From a virus: DNA of 48,283 nt. Positions 35,051 through 41,915 of this stretch are shown piece after piece. Positions within the stretch are counted from its first letter, which is position 1, and every line of letters starts with the position of its first letter. The notes under the pieces are model-generated. The model had not been told where the DNA came from. It ran no database searches and saw nothing but the letters and a program-made list of their open reading frames with translations. The translations under genes were made by a program, and so were the position numbers. Location of the stretch: positions 1-48,283 of the IMG/VR virus record IMGVR_UViG_3300036985_002899. One strand, 5' to 3'.

Positions 35051-35052
35051 TT

Positions 35053-35853
35053 TTATTCGTCGAAGAAATTAGACATCACATTTTTTAAACCTTCACTTTT
35101 AACACTACTTAGTGCTTTAGATTTAACTGGTGTCTTCTTATCTTCTTTTTTTAAATTAAAATTTGATTTATTTTCTGATTTAGGACCTAATAATTTAGGT
35201 AACCATTCTCTTTCGAATTCAATTCTTGCAGCCATTAAGTCAGCTTGATGTACTATATAAATTAATGAAGTACGAGGTCTAGTTTCTGGCATCCATGACA
35301 TTAGATAAGGCTTATTAGCTTCATCATATAGGCCATCATGTAATTTAATAGTTAATAACTCGTTTTTAGTAACTGTAATTCCTAGCTGAGATAATATATA
35401 TAAACCGCGATCAGGAACAGACATAAACTCTAAACGATCATTAAACATATAAGGTTCATTTAATTTCTCACGTCTCCATTGGTCTGTTTGAGGTAGATAT
35501 GCTTCTTCTTCAAATGTTCCAAATTTACCTAAATCATGATTCATAGCTGAAAATACTAATTCTTCAGTAGAATAAGTATCTACTACTCCCATTTCTCTCC
35601 ATACACTATCTATTTTTAATGCACCTTCAATTACTCTATTAACATGGTCTATATATCCACCTGGAAAGCAATTATGATATTGAGGTTTATGAGCTGCCGG
35701 CATCATTAAAAATCTATCATCATATTTTAAATAAAATGCTTTTAATTTAACACCACGGTCTCCTGTAATGTATGTATCAATATAACGTAAGAAATCTTCC
35801 CAATTACTTAATATTTGTTCTGGTTGTAACATATTAGTACTTATTAATTTCAT
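35053..35853 (-). CDS. HD-domain phosphohydrolase
   Basis: 266 residues. Metal ligands in order: HNCFPGGYIDHVNRV near 60-75, MNHDLGKFG near 107 (the HD pair) and a further LHDG near 164 with VHQADLMAAR near 195. These mark the HD superfamily, with spacing close to YhaM-type 3'-5' exoribonucleases and nucleotide phosphohydrolases. Likely acts on nucleotides or RNA in the infected cell. The C-terminal 40 residues are Lys/Ser-rich linker. Overlaps its upstream neighbour by 20 bases. Confidence 0.75.
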   Translation of the reverse strand: MKLISTNMLQPEQILSNWEDFLRYIDTYITGDRGVKLKAFYLKYDDRFLMMPAAHKPQYHNCFPGGYIDHVNRVIEGALKIDSVWREMGVVDTYSTEELVFSAMNHDLGKFGTFEEEAYLPQTDQWRREKLNEPYMFNDRLEFMSVPDRGLYILSQLGITVTKNELLTIKLHDGLYDEANKPYLMSWMPETRPRTSLIYIVHQADLMAARIEFEREWLPKLLGPKSENKSNFNLKKEDKKTPVKSKALSSVKSEGLKNVMSNFFDE

Positions 35854-36049
35854 TAGGTGTAACAGGTTCCATATTAATATACGATTTCATTTGTTCAATT
35901 AAATCTCTACAAGATGTAATCATATCATCATAATCATCTTTAGTTCCTTGGCGTCTTAATAAGTAAGACATTTTAGTTAAATTAGACTCTAAATTCTCTA
36001 ATTTCCTATTAAAAATTTCTCTATTTCTCATATGTTTATTTATAACCAC
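35834..36049 (-). CDS. Small coiled-coil protein
   Basis: 71 residues, helical and charged (MRNREIFNRKLENLESNLTKMSYLLRRQG). Twenty-base overlap with the HD gene. A TTTGGC-type promoter lies upstream (36127-36158), so this gene opens the unit that includes the HD hydrolase and the late sigma factor. Function unknown. Confidence 0.6.
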   Translation of the reverse strand: MVINKHMRNREIFNRKLENLESNLTKMSYLLRRQGTKDDYDDMITSCRDLIEQMKSYINMEPVTPNEINKY

Positions 36050-36126
36050 CCATTTTATTCTTTAGGTGTTTTTGTTCTTGTTTCGTTCTTATTCCCTATC
36101 TCTCTTAATCCTTAAAACCCGTATTC

Positions 36127-36158
36127 AAAATATAACGTTATTTACTTGGGGAGCCAAA
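36127..36158 (-). promoter_or_regulatory. Bacteroidota-type promoter for the HD hydrolase and sigma-factor unit
   Basis: TTTGGC, 18 bases, TATATTTT. It overlaps the last codons of the gene at 36138-36578. It would let host polymerase make the late sigma factor before late transcription begins. Confidence 0.65.
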
Positions 36159-36578
36159 CTTTAGGAGGATTTTGTTTACTTCTGTTTCAATTGATTTTAG
36201 ATATGCACAATCTTCATATCTCTCTATTGATTCAAAGTAGTATAAACAACGTTTAACACTAGTCAACAGCATATCGTCAGTTGCTAAGGTAATGTAATAT
36301 ACATGGGATAAATCGGTAATATCAAGTCTTTTAATGTACGAGTATGCTATAGAATAAGTTAAGTATTCAACTGTGTCTTTTACTTTATCTTTATCTATGT
36401 CATGTTCATCTTCTAGTGAGTCTAAAAGATTTTTCATGAAGTATTGATAACCGTTATTATAATTGTGTATTAGTTTTTTAAACATACCAATCCAATAAGA
36501 AGGAGTGTCCCTGAGGTCATTAATTGCCTCTTGAAACTCTCCATCATTAAATGAATTAAATACTTTATCTATGTCCAT
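36138..36578 (-). CDS. Unknown helical protein
   Basis: 146 residues, all-helical (VFNSFNDGEFQEAINDLRD, YLTYSIAYSYIKRLDITDL). No recognised domain; weak resemblance to TPR-like helical repeats. It has its own promoter immediately before the start codon, and AGGAGT directly precedes the ATG. With the -7 box ending six bases before the ATG, the message may be leaderless. Confidence 0.6.
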   Translation of the reverse strand: MDIDKVFNSFNDGEFQEAINDLRDTPSYWIGMFKKLIHNYNNGYQYFMKNLLDSLEDEHDIDKDKVKDTVEYLTYSIAYSYIKRLDITDLSHVYYITLATDDMLLTSVKRCLYYFESIERYEDCAYLKSIETEVNKILLKFGSPSK

Positions 36579-36584
36579 ACTCCT

Positions 36585-36616
36585 GATATATAATAAAGAG
36601 TGGTCATAATGCCAAG
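36585..36616 (-). promoter_or_regulatory. Bacteroidota-type promoter
   Basis: CTTGGC, 18 bases, TATATATC, for the gene at 36138-36578. The -7 box differs from the array consensus at the end. Confidence 0.55.
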
Positions 36617-36627
36617 CTGTAAATGAA

Positions 36628-37098
36628 TTACTTATAAGGTGTGTAAACTGGTTTACCGTTTACTCTAGTACAACGTAATACTTGCTTTCTTTGTTTACCT
36701 GTGGATTCCCAACTAACATGAACCCAATCAGGGTTAGCATCAGTTCCGTACTCGTAAATTAATTGATCAAATGTTAAGTGGTCTTTAATATAATCAAATA
36801 CCATTTTATTAGTTACACCTGTACCTCTACCGTCTTGATCTAAGTCAGCAGCTTCACCTGTACAATGTTGTGATGTAGCACTAGAACCTGGAGTAACTTC
36901 GTTTAACGCTTTAGAACGGTAACCTGAAGAAACCCAAATTGGTTTTCCAAAATGTTCTCTTACTTTGTCTAATACGTTAACTGATAATCCTTTTAAGCAC
37001 TCTAAATGTGCAGGAGTTGGATCATTTTTAATACCTAAACGTTTTGCTGTTCCTGAAGGAGTTAATTCAGCTAATGTAAAATACTTTGATAATTGCAT
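36628..37098 (-). CDS. Peptidase M15 endolysin
   Basis: 156 residues, the usual size for M15 domains. Zinc ligands are seen in SSATSQHCTGEAADLD (H and D, near 80-92) and WVHVSW (final His, near 128); SSGYRSKALN near 58 is the conserved substrate-side motif. It cleaves peptide cross-links in the cell wall. No signal peptide, so release depends on the holin-like protein. Start of the lysis cluster, 6 bases from the spanin-like gene. Confidence 0.85.
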   Translation of the reverse strand: MQLSKYFTLAELTPSGTAKRLGIKNDPTPAHLECLKGLSVNVLDKVREHFGKPIWVSSGYRSKALNEVTPGSSATSQHCTGEAADLDQDGRGTGVTNKMVFDYIKDHLTFDQLIYEYGTDANPDWVHVSWESTGKQRKQVLRCTRVNGKPVYTPYK

Positions 37099-37104
37099 AA
37101 TTTG

Positions 37105-37551
37105 TTATATTAATATGATAAATAAAGTGATTATAGAAAAGAATCCTATAGTAGTGATTATTGCTTCTCTCTTAATTGCTTCAGCATCCTCAGTTTCTTT
37201 AGCAGTTACAATAGAGTTAGGATCTAATTCATACCTATTTTCTTTTTCATTAAAATTATATAGTAAATAATTACCATTAGGTATTAAAATAGAACCACGT
37301 TTATAAATAGTATCTCTAACTACAGTAGGTTTAATTTTAGTAATAGAATCAATTTCTATCTTAAGTTTATCAATCTGTGTTTTAGTATTTTTAAATACAA
37401 TATTGATATTCTCTGCTTGTTTTTTGGTCATTACAACAACAGTATCCTTACCCTCAATTCGTTGAGTCGGATACGATTGGCTCAAGGCTGAATGGGATAG
37501 ACTTATCAGGAGAGTTATACTCAACAATAGCCTTAGTTTCTTGTAGTTCAT
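37105..37551 (-). CDS. Spanin-like envelope protein
   Basis: 148 residues. N-terminal signal peptide (MNYKKLRLLLSITLLISLSHSALSQ), a coiled coil (NINIVFKNTKTQIDKLKIEIDSI) and a C-terminal membrane segment (AIITTIGFFSIITLFIILI). Signal at one end and membrane anchor at the other recalls unimolecular spanins, but there is no lipobox Cys. Its first 98 bases lie inside the neighbouring gene in another frame, as in Rz/Rz1 pairs. Confidence 0.6.
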   Translation of the reverse strand: MNYKKLRLLLSITLLISLSHSALSQSYPTQRIEGKDTVVVMTKKQAENINIVFKNTKTQIDKLKIEIDSITKIKPTVVRDTIYKRGSILIPNGNYLLYNFNEKENRYELDPNSIVTAKETEDAEAIKREAIITTIGFFSIITLFIILI

Positions 37552-37780
37552 TTTTTAATTGTGTTTTTTCTTCTTGTAATGTTTCTATACTTTCCTTCAT
37601 CCCATTTACCTTGCTTGAAGACATTTTATCAATTTGCTTTGTGAGCACATTAATCTTCTTTAACCTGTTTTGAGATTTTGACATAAGAGCATCTAACTCT
37701 TTTTCCTTAGGATCTACTACTTTTGGAGATTGAGCCAAAACAGCAGTCATTAAAAGTATAAATATAATAGCTATTCTCAT
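37454..37780 (-). CDS. Spanin-like (Rz-type) coiled-coil protein
   Basis: 108 residues. A signal peptide or anchor (MRIAIIFILLMTAVLAQS) leads into a long charged coiled coil (LDALMSKSQNRLKKINVLTKQIDKM, ETLQEEKTQLKNELQET). It overlaps the gene at 37105 by 98 bases out of frame and the upstream gene by 4 bases. Expected to bridge the envelope in the last step of lysis together with its neighbour. Confidence 0.6.
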   Translation of the reverse strand: MRIAIIFILLMTAVLAQSPKVVDPKEKELDALMSKSQNRLKKINVLTKQIDKMSSSKVNGMKESIETLQEEKTQLKNELQETKAIVEYNSPDKSIPFSLEPIVSDSTN

Positions 37781-38064
37781 TTTAATATTTGTAACATTTC
37801 AACCTTTGAAATCATATATCCTAAAGTTGAATCACTTTTTCTAATATGTTCAGTTAATTTATCAACTTTTTGATTTAACATAATTACTTCTGTATTATAT
37901 TTATCTATTTGTTGAGTATAATTCATCTTACCATCTACATATAAATAACCAATCGCTACTAATACAATAAACAATAAACCTTTTACAGGATCTTTACTGA
38001 ATTGTTCAAAAGATACAGGCATTGCTGATGGAACTTTGATTTCTGTTTTTTTAGGTGCTACCAT
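37777..38064 (-). CDS. Single-span membrane protein with periplasmic coiled coil
   Basis: 95 residues. A membrane segment at about 31-44 (GLLFIVLVAIGYLYV) precedes a coiled coil (QQIDKYNTEVIMLNQKVDKLTEHIRKSD). Topology N-in fits an Rz-type inner spanin subunit or a holin partner. One base overlap with the holin-like gene and 4 with the next. Confidence 0.6.
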   Translation of the reverse strand: MVAPKKTEIKVPSAMPVSFEQFSKDPVKGLLFIVLVAIGYLYVDGKMNYTQQIDKYNTEVIMLNQKVDKLTEHIRKSDSTLGYMISKVEMLQILK

Positions 38065-38312
38065 TATTCTTCTCCTTCTCTTTTCTTACCCCAAATTTTA
38101 TCTACAGATGCAAGACCTAAACATCCAAATGCAAGTAATGCTACAGCATCAACAAGCTCCTTAGAAGGTGCAAAATGAGCCTCTGTAAATGAATTAGAGT
38201 ACATAGTAATACATAGTGTTATTGCGCATAAGATTCCTACGAATCTCTTAGAAGATGGTGTGCCTTTTTCATCTTTGAAAAGACCACTTAACCAGGTTTT
38301 AATATTATTCAT
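38064..38312 (-). CDS. Holin-like protein
   Basis: 82 residues with two membrane segments (RFVGILCAITLCITMYS and VDAVALLAFGCLGLASV) and charged ends (GLFKDEKGTPSSKR, KKREGEE). Size, topology and position at the head of the lysis cluster fit a class II holin that opens the inner membrane for the M15 endolysin. Confidence 0.65.
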   Translation of the reverse strand: MNNIKTWLSGLFKDEKGTPSSKRFVGILCAITLCITMYSNSFTEAHFAPSKELVDAVALLAFGCLGLASVDKIWGKKREGEE

Positions 38313-38378
38313 TATCGTTTTAATTATTTAAAGATAAATACAACTAATTGACGACAACCTATTTTATGATAAATATTG

Positions 38379-38450
38379 TACTCGGTAGGGGAATCGAACC
38401 CCTGTTTGAAGAATGAAAATCTCCTGTCCTAACCCCTAGACGAACCGAGC
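38379..38450 (-). tRNA. tRNA-Glu (anticodon TTC)
   Basis: 72 bases. Acceptor GCTCGGT pairs with ACCGAGT (first pair G-U), the anticodon loop reads TTTCA around TTC, the T arm is GGGGTTCGATTCCCC, and the discriminator is A. CCA is not encoded. Confidence 0.93.
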
Positions 38451-38479
38451 GTTCTTAATATATTGGTAGTGGGTTTAAT

Positions 38480-38764
38480 TTATTTACTTGTTAATTTAGT
38501 TTCCAATTTATCTAATCGAGAATCTAATTGGGAAAAGATTTCTCGTTCTGTATTATCAATTCTACGATGTAATGAGTCATTTGTATGACTTATATTATCG
38601 TGAATATTTTTTGTTCTGTTTTCAAACTCAACGGTAAAGTTTTGTTTGTATTCGTTAAATTGTTTTTCAACACTTCTAACCTTAAAAAATCCAACAATAG
38701 CAACTACCGCAATTGCGATAACCACTACCAAGGACATTCCTAAAATAAATGATAATGTTTCCAT
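38480..38764 (-). CDS. Small membrane protein with coiled coil
   Basis: 94 residues. N-terminal membrane segment (LGMSLVVVIAIAVVAIVGFF) and a charged coiled coil to the end (IDNTEREIFSQLDSRLDKLETKL). It lies between two tRNA genes. An AAGGAG lies about ten bases before the ATG, unusual in this window. Function unknown; an envelope role, such as superinfection blocking, is only a guess. Confidence 0.6.
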   Translation of the reverse strand: METLSFILGMSLVVVIAIAVVAIVGFFKVRSVEKQFNEYKQNFTVEFENRTKNIHDNISHTNDSLHRRIDNTEREIFSQLDSRLDKLETKLTSK

Positions 38765-38811
38765 TTGTTTGTCTCCTTATAATTTTATACTACCAATATA
38801 TCAAAGAACAG

Positions 38812-38882
38812 TTACCCCTCAAGGACTCGAACCTCGATTAATTGGACCAAAACCAATTGTCCTGCCATTAGACGAAAGGGTA
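38812..38882 (-). tRNA. tRNA-Gln (anticodon TTG)
   Basis: 71 bases. Acceptor TACCCTT/AGGGGTA, anticodon stem ATTGG/CCAAT with loop TTTTGGT, T arm CGAGG-TTCGAGT-CCTTG, discriminator A. CCA is not encoded. Confidence 0.9.
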
Positions 38883-38887
38883 ATATG

Positions 38888-38973
38888 CGGAAGATGTAGG
38901 ATTCGAACCTACGGTACCTTGCAGTACAACAGTTTTCAAGACTGTCGCGATAGACCAACTCTGCCAATCTTCC
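38888..38973 (-). tRNA. tRNA-Ser (anticodon TGA)
   Basis: 86 bases with the long variable arm of tRNA-Ser. Acceptor GGAAGAT/ATCTTCC, anticodon stem ACAGT/ACTGT with loop CTTGAAA, T arm GTAGG-TTCGAAT-CCTAC, discriminator G. Confidence 0.93.
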
Positions 38974-39211
38974 AAAAACCCTAGCAGTTTCTGTTGATCA
39001 GATAGTCTTACTAGGGGTTATTACTAGTTATACCCTAAAGCTTTCCTAGTAACTCGAAGACCATCGGGCAGATCTTACGGGATGCTGGATGGTACATTTG
39101 TTTTTTCTCCTTAGCTCACTCCTGTTCTATGAACATACCGTGACGGGTTGTTTATCCATATATTTCTACCTAAGGAGCAATTGGTTTGTGCTCGATCTAT
39201 ATGAATCCGGG
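38974..39211 (-). ncRNA. Structured non-coding segment with attenuator-like 3' end
   Basis: 238 bases between the Leu-like tRNA and tRNA-Ser. Inverted repeats: 39107-39114 with 39170-39177 (8 bp), TGTTC/GAACA and CCGT/ACGG inside that loop, 39060-39065 with 39088-39093 (6 bp), and 39008-39015 with 39045-39052 (8 bp). The strand CCTAGTAA can pair instead with a downstream CTAGGG followed by TTTTT, which looks like an intrinsic terminator. A 20-codon frame (39035-39097) with AAGGAG nine bases upstream lies inside, and its AAGGAG is in the first stem. Function unknown; a regulatory RNA or leader is inferred. Confidence 0.45.
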
Positions 39212-39338
39212 TAGTCAGGACAGGATTCGAACCTGTATGATAACTTATGAGCTTTACTTATGGGTCTTTCAAGGTTACTCTGCGTTATCTTTACTATTAA
39301 CCTTTATTCATAGCGTCTACTAATTCCGCCACCTGACT
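39212..39338 (-). tRNA. Oversized Leu-like tRNA or tRNA-like element (anticodon not assigned)
   Basis: 127 bases, about 40 longer than a normal tRNA-Leu. Acceptor AGTCAGG/CCTGACT, Leu-type D arm GCGGAATTAGTAGACGC and T arm ACAGG-TTCGAAT-CCTGT are intact. Between them lies an enlarged centre with an internal hairpin (AAGGTTA/TAACCTT). I cannot place a proper anticodon stem, so it may carry an insertion in the anticodon or variable arm, or be non-functional. Confidence 0.55.
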
Positions 39339-39346
39339 AGTGTTAA

Positions 39347-39496
39347 TTACTTAACTGAATCAACAGCTAATGAATCTACTACTACTGTTGAATCAACAGC
39401 AGTTGAATCAGTTGTTGTAGTTTCTGTTGTTGAATTTGATTGACATGCAGTCAATACGATTGCAGCTAAAGCTACGATTGCGATTAGATTTTTCAT
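39347..39496 (-). CDS. Small lipoprotein, Thr/Ser/Asp-rich
   Basis: 49 residues. MKNLIAIVALAAIVLTAC is a lipoprotein signal with lipobox LTAC (Cys18). The mature 32 residues are low-complexity: Thr-run, then repeated VDS units (TAVDSTVVVDSLAVDSV). It may be an outer-membrane spanin subunit or a surface-exclusion lipoprotein. Its promoter overlaps the end of the next gene. Start chosen because it gives the full signal sequence. Confidence 0.7.
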   Translation of the reverse strand: MKNLIAIVALAAIVLTACQSNSTTETTTTDSTAVDSTVVVDSLAVDSVK

Positions 39497-39539
39497 CTTC
39501 TTTTTTTATTGGTTTTTATTTGTTTAATTTATCGTATTA

Positions 39540-39571
39540 TAAATATACTAACTCCTATACGCGGAGCCAAG
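39540..39571 (-). promoter_or_regulatory. Bacteroidota-type promoter for the lipoprotein gene
   Basis: CTTGGC, 18 bases, TATATTTA. The box continues into TAA, so it also contains the TATTTATA octamer of the late region (39538-39545). It overlaps the last codons of the gene at 39548. Confidence 0.65.
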
Positions 39572-40039
39572 CTTTCTTATAGTTTCTTTTGCCTCATTTA
39601 AAGATATTTCAAAAAATTCTTTATTTGATGAATATCTAAACGAGTCTAACGCTCTGTGAACTTCTGCTTCTAATCTATCAGAATCAAAACAGTCAAACGC
39701 CCATTCAACTTCAAACGGAATTGGTACACCAGTTGATCGTGAAATTTCTTTTGCCCGCTCATCAGGATGTTTTGTTGTGTGACCAATTTTATAAAGGCCA
39801 GGCATTGTTTTATTAGATAAAATATAAATCCAACTATTATGTTTACCTTGTCTCCAAGTTTGAGTATTTCGATTAGTATAATAATTTATTTCATCCCAAC
39901 CATTACCCATAGGAACCATTGTGTAAAAATAAGCATTTTCTAACTCATCAGAATTTTCCATACTAACCGGAATAAAGGCTTGGGCTTCTTCAACAGTTAA
40001 TTTTTTTAATACTTGTTTATTGGTTTTATAACTTCCCAT
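39548..40039 (-). CDS. T5orf172/MUG113-type GIY-YIG domain protein
   Basis: 163 residues. The C-terminal 90 residues hold WIYILSNKTMPGLYKIGHT (both GIY-YIG strands), R..EISRSTGVPIPFEVEW and RLEAEVHRALDSFR with KEFFEIS, the pattern of the T5orf172 family in phages and mobile DNA. It may be a nuclease with a modified core, since KIGHT replaces YIG. The N-terminal 70 residues are unknown. Probably co-transcribed with the DUF932 gene. Confidence 0.75.
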   Translation of the reverse strand: MGSYKTNKQVLKKLTVEEAQAFIPVSMENSDELENAYFYTMVPMGNGWDEINYYTNRNTQTWRQGKHNSWIYILSNKTMPGLYKIGHTTKHPDERAKEISRSTGVPIPFEVEWAFDCFDSDRLEAEVHRALDSFRYSSNKEFFEISLNEAKETIRKLGSAYRS

Positions 40040-40101
40040 AGCTCTCGCGCGTTATTTTTGTGTATACCTATCTACCAATATACATATATACGAACTCGCC
40101 A

Positions 40102-40902
40102 TTAATTGACGAATTCGTTTGCTAATTGATATAACTTATTGTTTAACTCCATGTCCTTATTGAAATTCTTAATTTTACGTGCCTTACGATTTTTAGAACC
40201 GTAAGCATAATTAAATAACCCGTGTGTTAACTTTTCTTGAACTGTATTGAACACTGACCACATGTCATTACCCTTATCTTCCTCACGTGACGGAGTTAAT
40301 AAGTCATTTAAATCAATGGTGATATGCTCTAATTCACTATCAGTGAACCTGGAATTTAATGCGCGTTTAGCAAAATCAAGCATTTGGTTTGAATTCAAAA
40401 CCGTGGTTTTAAAGCGGTTCATTGATTCAACAGTTAACGGTAACTTTTCTACCATTGCATTAATGGTTTTTTCTAGTTCCTCAAAATCGTATCCGTAGTG
40501 TCTAATTTTTAAGTTTTCAAATTCTTGGTTACAAACCACTAACCCATTCTCACAAATCATTCTAAATAAACCGGCTGTGAATGTAAATGCATTTTTACCG
40601 TCATGTGAATTAGTAAGTAATATTTGAGGGAAAACTGTGTCACCGTCTGCTCCATCAATTACAATTTCTGAATTTCTAAACACAACTAAGTGTTTTTGGA
40701 ATCCTACACTCTTACGAGCCTTAACTTGTTTTGCATCAACTACACCCCATCCTAATAACTCCATATCATCGATAATTTTTTCGGTTGAGATGTGAGCGTA
40801 CTTATCTGAAGTACTAGGTGAACCGGTAGTTGTGAAAATTGAATTTGCTCTGTTTTTGATTTCCGACTTATCGATGAAATCCATGTTTTTAATATCTAAC
40901 AT
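40102..40902 (-). CDS. DUF932-type phage/plasmid protein
   Basis: 266 residues. FPQILLTNSHDGKNAFTFTAGLFRMICENGLVVCN (about 88-122) is the signature block of the DUF932 family, whose members are common in phages and plasmids and have no settled function. Flanking helices and a Lys/Arg-rich end (YGSKNRKARKIKNFNKD) suggest contact with nucleic acid. Its own TTTGGC promoter and leader lie upstream at 40903-40980. Confidence 0.75.
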   Translation of the reverse strand: MLDIKNMDFIDKSEIKNRANSIFTTTGSPSTSDKYAHISTEKIIDDMELLGWGVVDAKQVKARKSVGFQKHLVVFRNSEIVIDGADGDTVFPQILLTNSHDGKNAFTFTAGLFRMICENGLVVCNQEFENLKIRHYGYDFEELEKTINAMVEKLPLTVESMNRFKTTVLNSNQMLDFAKRALNSRFTDSELEHITIDLNDLLTPSREEDKGNDMWSVFNTVQEKLTHGLFNYAYGSKNRKARKIKNFNKDMELNNKLYQLANEFVN

Positions 40903-40948
40903 AACTTTTATTTTTTAAATTGTTTAACTTATATCTTTTTTAACATCT

Positions 40949-40980
40949 TAAATATAACATCCTTATCCTGGTGAGCCAAA
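40949..40980 (-). promoter_or_regulatory. Bacteroidota-type promoter for the DUF932 gene
   Basis: TTTGGC, 18 bases, TATATTTA, followed by the shared leader element AAGTTAAACA and an A-rich stretch before the ATG at 40902. Confidence 0.75.
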
Positions 40981-41411
40981 CTTAAGGTATATAGGTATAT
41001 ACTTGCATCGATGTGAAAAATTTGTACTTCTAAGTTTTTCCGGCCTTTAGCCGGTTATACCAAAGGGGCTATATGGAATTGCGCATTATGCATTTTACGA
41101 TCGTCCGTCGTTTATAGCCGGGATATGGGCGGAATATAGCGGTGTTAATGCGTGTTAGTGGTATGGTAGGTAGTTGTCGTATATCAATATATACGCTCCG
41201 CGCGCAGTATACGTTTACTTGCTATTTTTACGTCACCTTCTTTCTTCCATACCACGTACGCATCGATGGATAACAACGCACGCATTTCCCACGCACTACC
41301 TCCGTACATATACCGTATATATACCGCAAACAGATAGGGGATGTAACCCACACAAAAAAAGAAAAGGGGGATCGAGATTATCGACCCACCCGTAAGATAT
41401 GATATGAAATA
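40981..41411. other. Non-coding G+C- and CpG-rich stretch, possible origin or regulatory region
   Basis: No convincing gene in about 430 bases. Composition changes sharply: many CpG steps, CCGCGCGC-like runs, and inverted repeats such as CCGGC-cttta-GCCGG at 41040-41054 and CGTATAT-CAAT-ATATACG near 41178-41195, plus repeated ATATACCG near 41310-41335. At 41337-41375 it has GGGGATG and GGGGGATC, the reverse of the ATCCCC repeats at the right end. It separates the structural/tRNA part from the small-gene part. Origin function is inference. Confidence 0.4.
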
Positions 41412-41522
41412 CTATTTAACCCGTTTATATTGTTTATAACGGTCAATTAATTCTGTTCCAACGACCAATACTACCATAGTGAGTATTAACGTGATACTGA
41501 AGTCGATTCCGATGTCTGACAT
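41412..41522 (-). CDS. Tiny single-span membrane protein
   Basis: 36 residues: MSDIGIDFSITLILTMVVLVVGTELIDRYKQYKRVK. One membrane segment (residues 9-22) and a basic tail. It pairs with another tiny membrane peptide just upstream. The reading is supported by the hydrophobic pattern and gene-like spacing; function unknown. Confidence 0.5.
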   Translation of the reverse strand: MSDIGIDFSITLILTMVVLVVGTELIDRYKQYKRVK

Positions 41523-41541
41523 TGTATTGCGGTTTTATTGT

Positions 41542-41619
41542 TTATTTTTTAAATTTTTCGAGTGTGTTTTGAATTGCAACTAAATACAATACAACTACTA
41601 TTAATAAAAATGTTATCAT
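41542..41619 (-). CDS. Tiny membrane peptide
   Basis: 25 residues: MITFLLIVVVLYLVAIQNTLEKFKK. A single hydrophobic helix with a basic end. It lies between the tRNA cluster and the other tiny membrane protein. Short length leaves doubt whether it is expressed. Confidence 0.4.
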   Translation of the reverse strand: MITFLLIVVVLYLVAIQNTLEKFKK

Positions 41620-41640
41620 GTTATTTAATGTTTTAATTTG

Positions 41641-41723
41641 TAGTCAGGACAGGAATCGAACCTATGACATTGTAACCATTAAGGATATGATAGACCATCT
41701 TTCATATTACACAATACCTGACT
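41641..41723 (-). tRNA. tRNA-like element (anticodon not assigned)
   Basis: 83 bases. Acceptor AGTCAGG/CCTGACT is identical to that of the Leu-like element at 39212, and the T arm (ATAGG-TTCGATT-CCTGT) is intact. The centre folds instead into ATATGA/TCATAT with a D-loop-like AAGATGGTCTA and an outer ATTGT/ACAAT pairing. No clean anticodon stem; GGT (Thr) is a weak possibility. May be degenerate or unusual. Confidence 0.45.
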
Positions 41724-41733
41724 ATATTATTTG

Positions 41734-41807
41734 GGTATTTATTGAGATTCGAACTCAACCTATCAGCACCACAAACTGACGTGCTAACCGCTAACACTAT
41801 AAATACC
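41734..41807 (-). tRNA. tRNA-His (anticodon GTG)
   Basis: 74 bases including the extra 5' G that pairs with discriminator C, a hallmark of tRNA-His. Anticodon stem TCAGT/GCTGA with loop TTGTGGT; T arm TTGAG-TTCGAAT-CTCAA. Confidence 0.92.
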
Positions 41808-41859
41808 ATATAAATGCACTTCCTAGTTCCACTCTGCTGTATAGTGCTAACCATCTCCG

Positions 41860-41912
41860 TAGTTAGGACAGGACTCGAACCTGTATGGGAGCACATATCC
41901 CTCCACCTAACT
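41860..41912 (-). other. 53-base mini tRNA-like element
   Basis: Acceptor AGTTAGG/CCTAACT and T arm ACAGG-TTCGAGT-CCTGT are perfect, but the whole space between holds only 21 bases, with a short hairpin (GGAG/CTCC or GGGA/TCCC). There is no room for both D and anticodon arms. It could be a deleted tRNA, a tRNA-like processing signal or a decoy. It starts three bases after the gene at 41916 and is probably cut from the same transcript. Confidence 0.45.
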
Positions 41913-41915
41913 ATA

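Noticed and set aside
36030-36049. TATAAATA (exact T4 late promoter octamer) before the gene at 35834
   Set aside because: It lies only a few bases from the ATG and a complete early-type promoter lies upstream; the octamer does not recur on the coding strand elsewhere.
38646-38984. 112-residue open frame on the plus strand
   Set aside because: It runs through tRNA-Gln and most of tRNA-Ser and through the opposite strand of a coiled-coil gene; not a real gene.
41174-41395. 73-residue open frame on the plus strand in the CpG-rich island
   Set aside because: Residue composition is erratic (many Pro, His, Tyr, Arg), no start context, and it is the only gene-like frame on the plus strand here. 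I treat the region as non-coding.
41702-41896. 64-residue open frame on the minus strand
   Set aside because: It covers tRNA-His and parts of two tRNA-like elements, so the RNA reading explains the sequence better.
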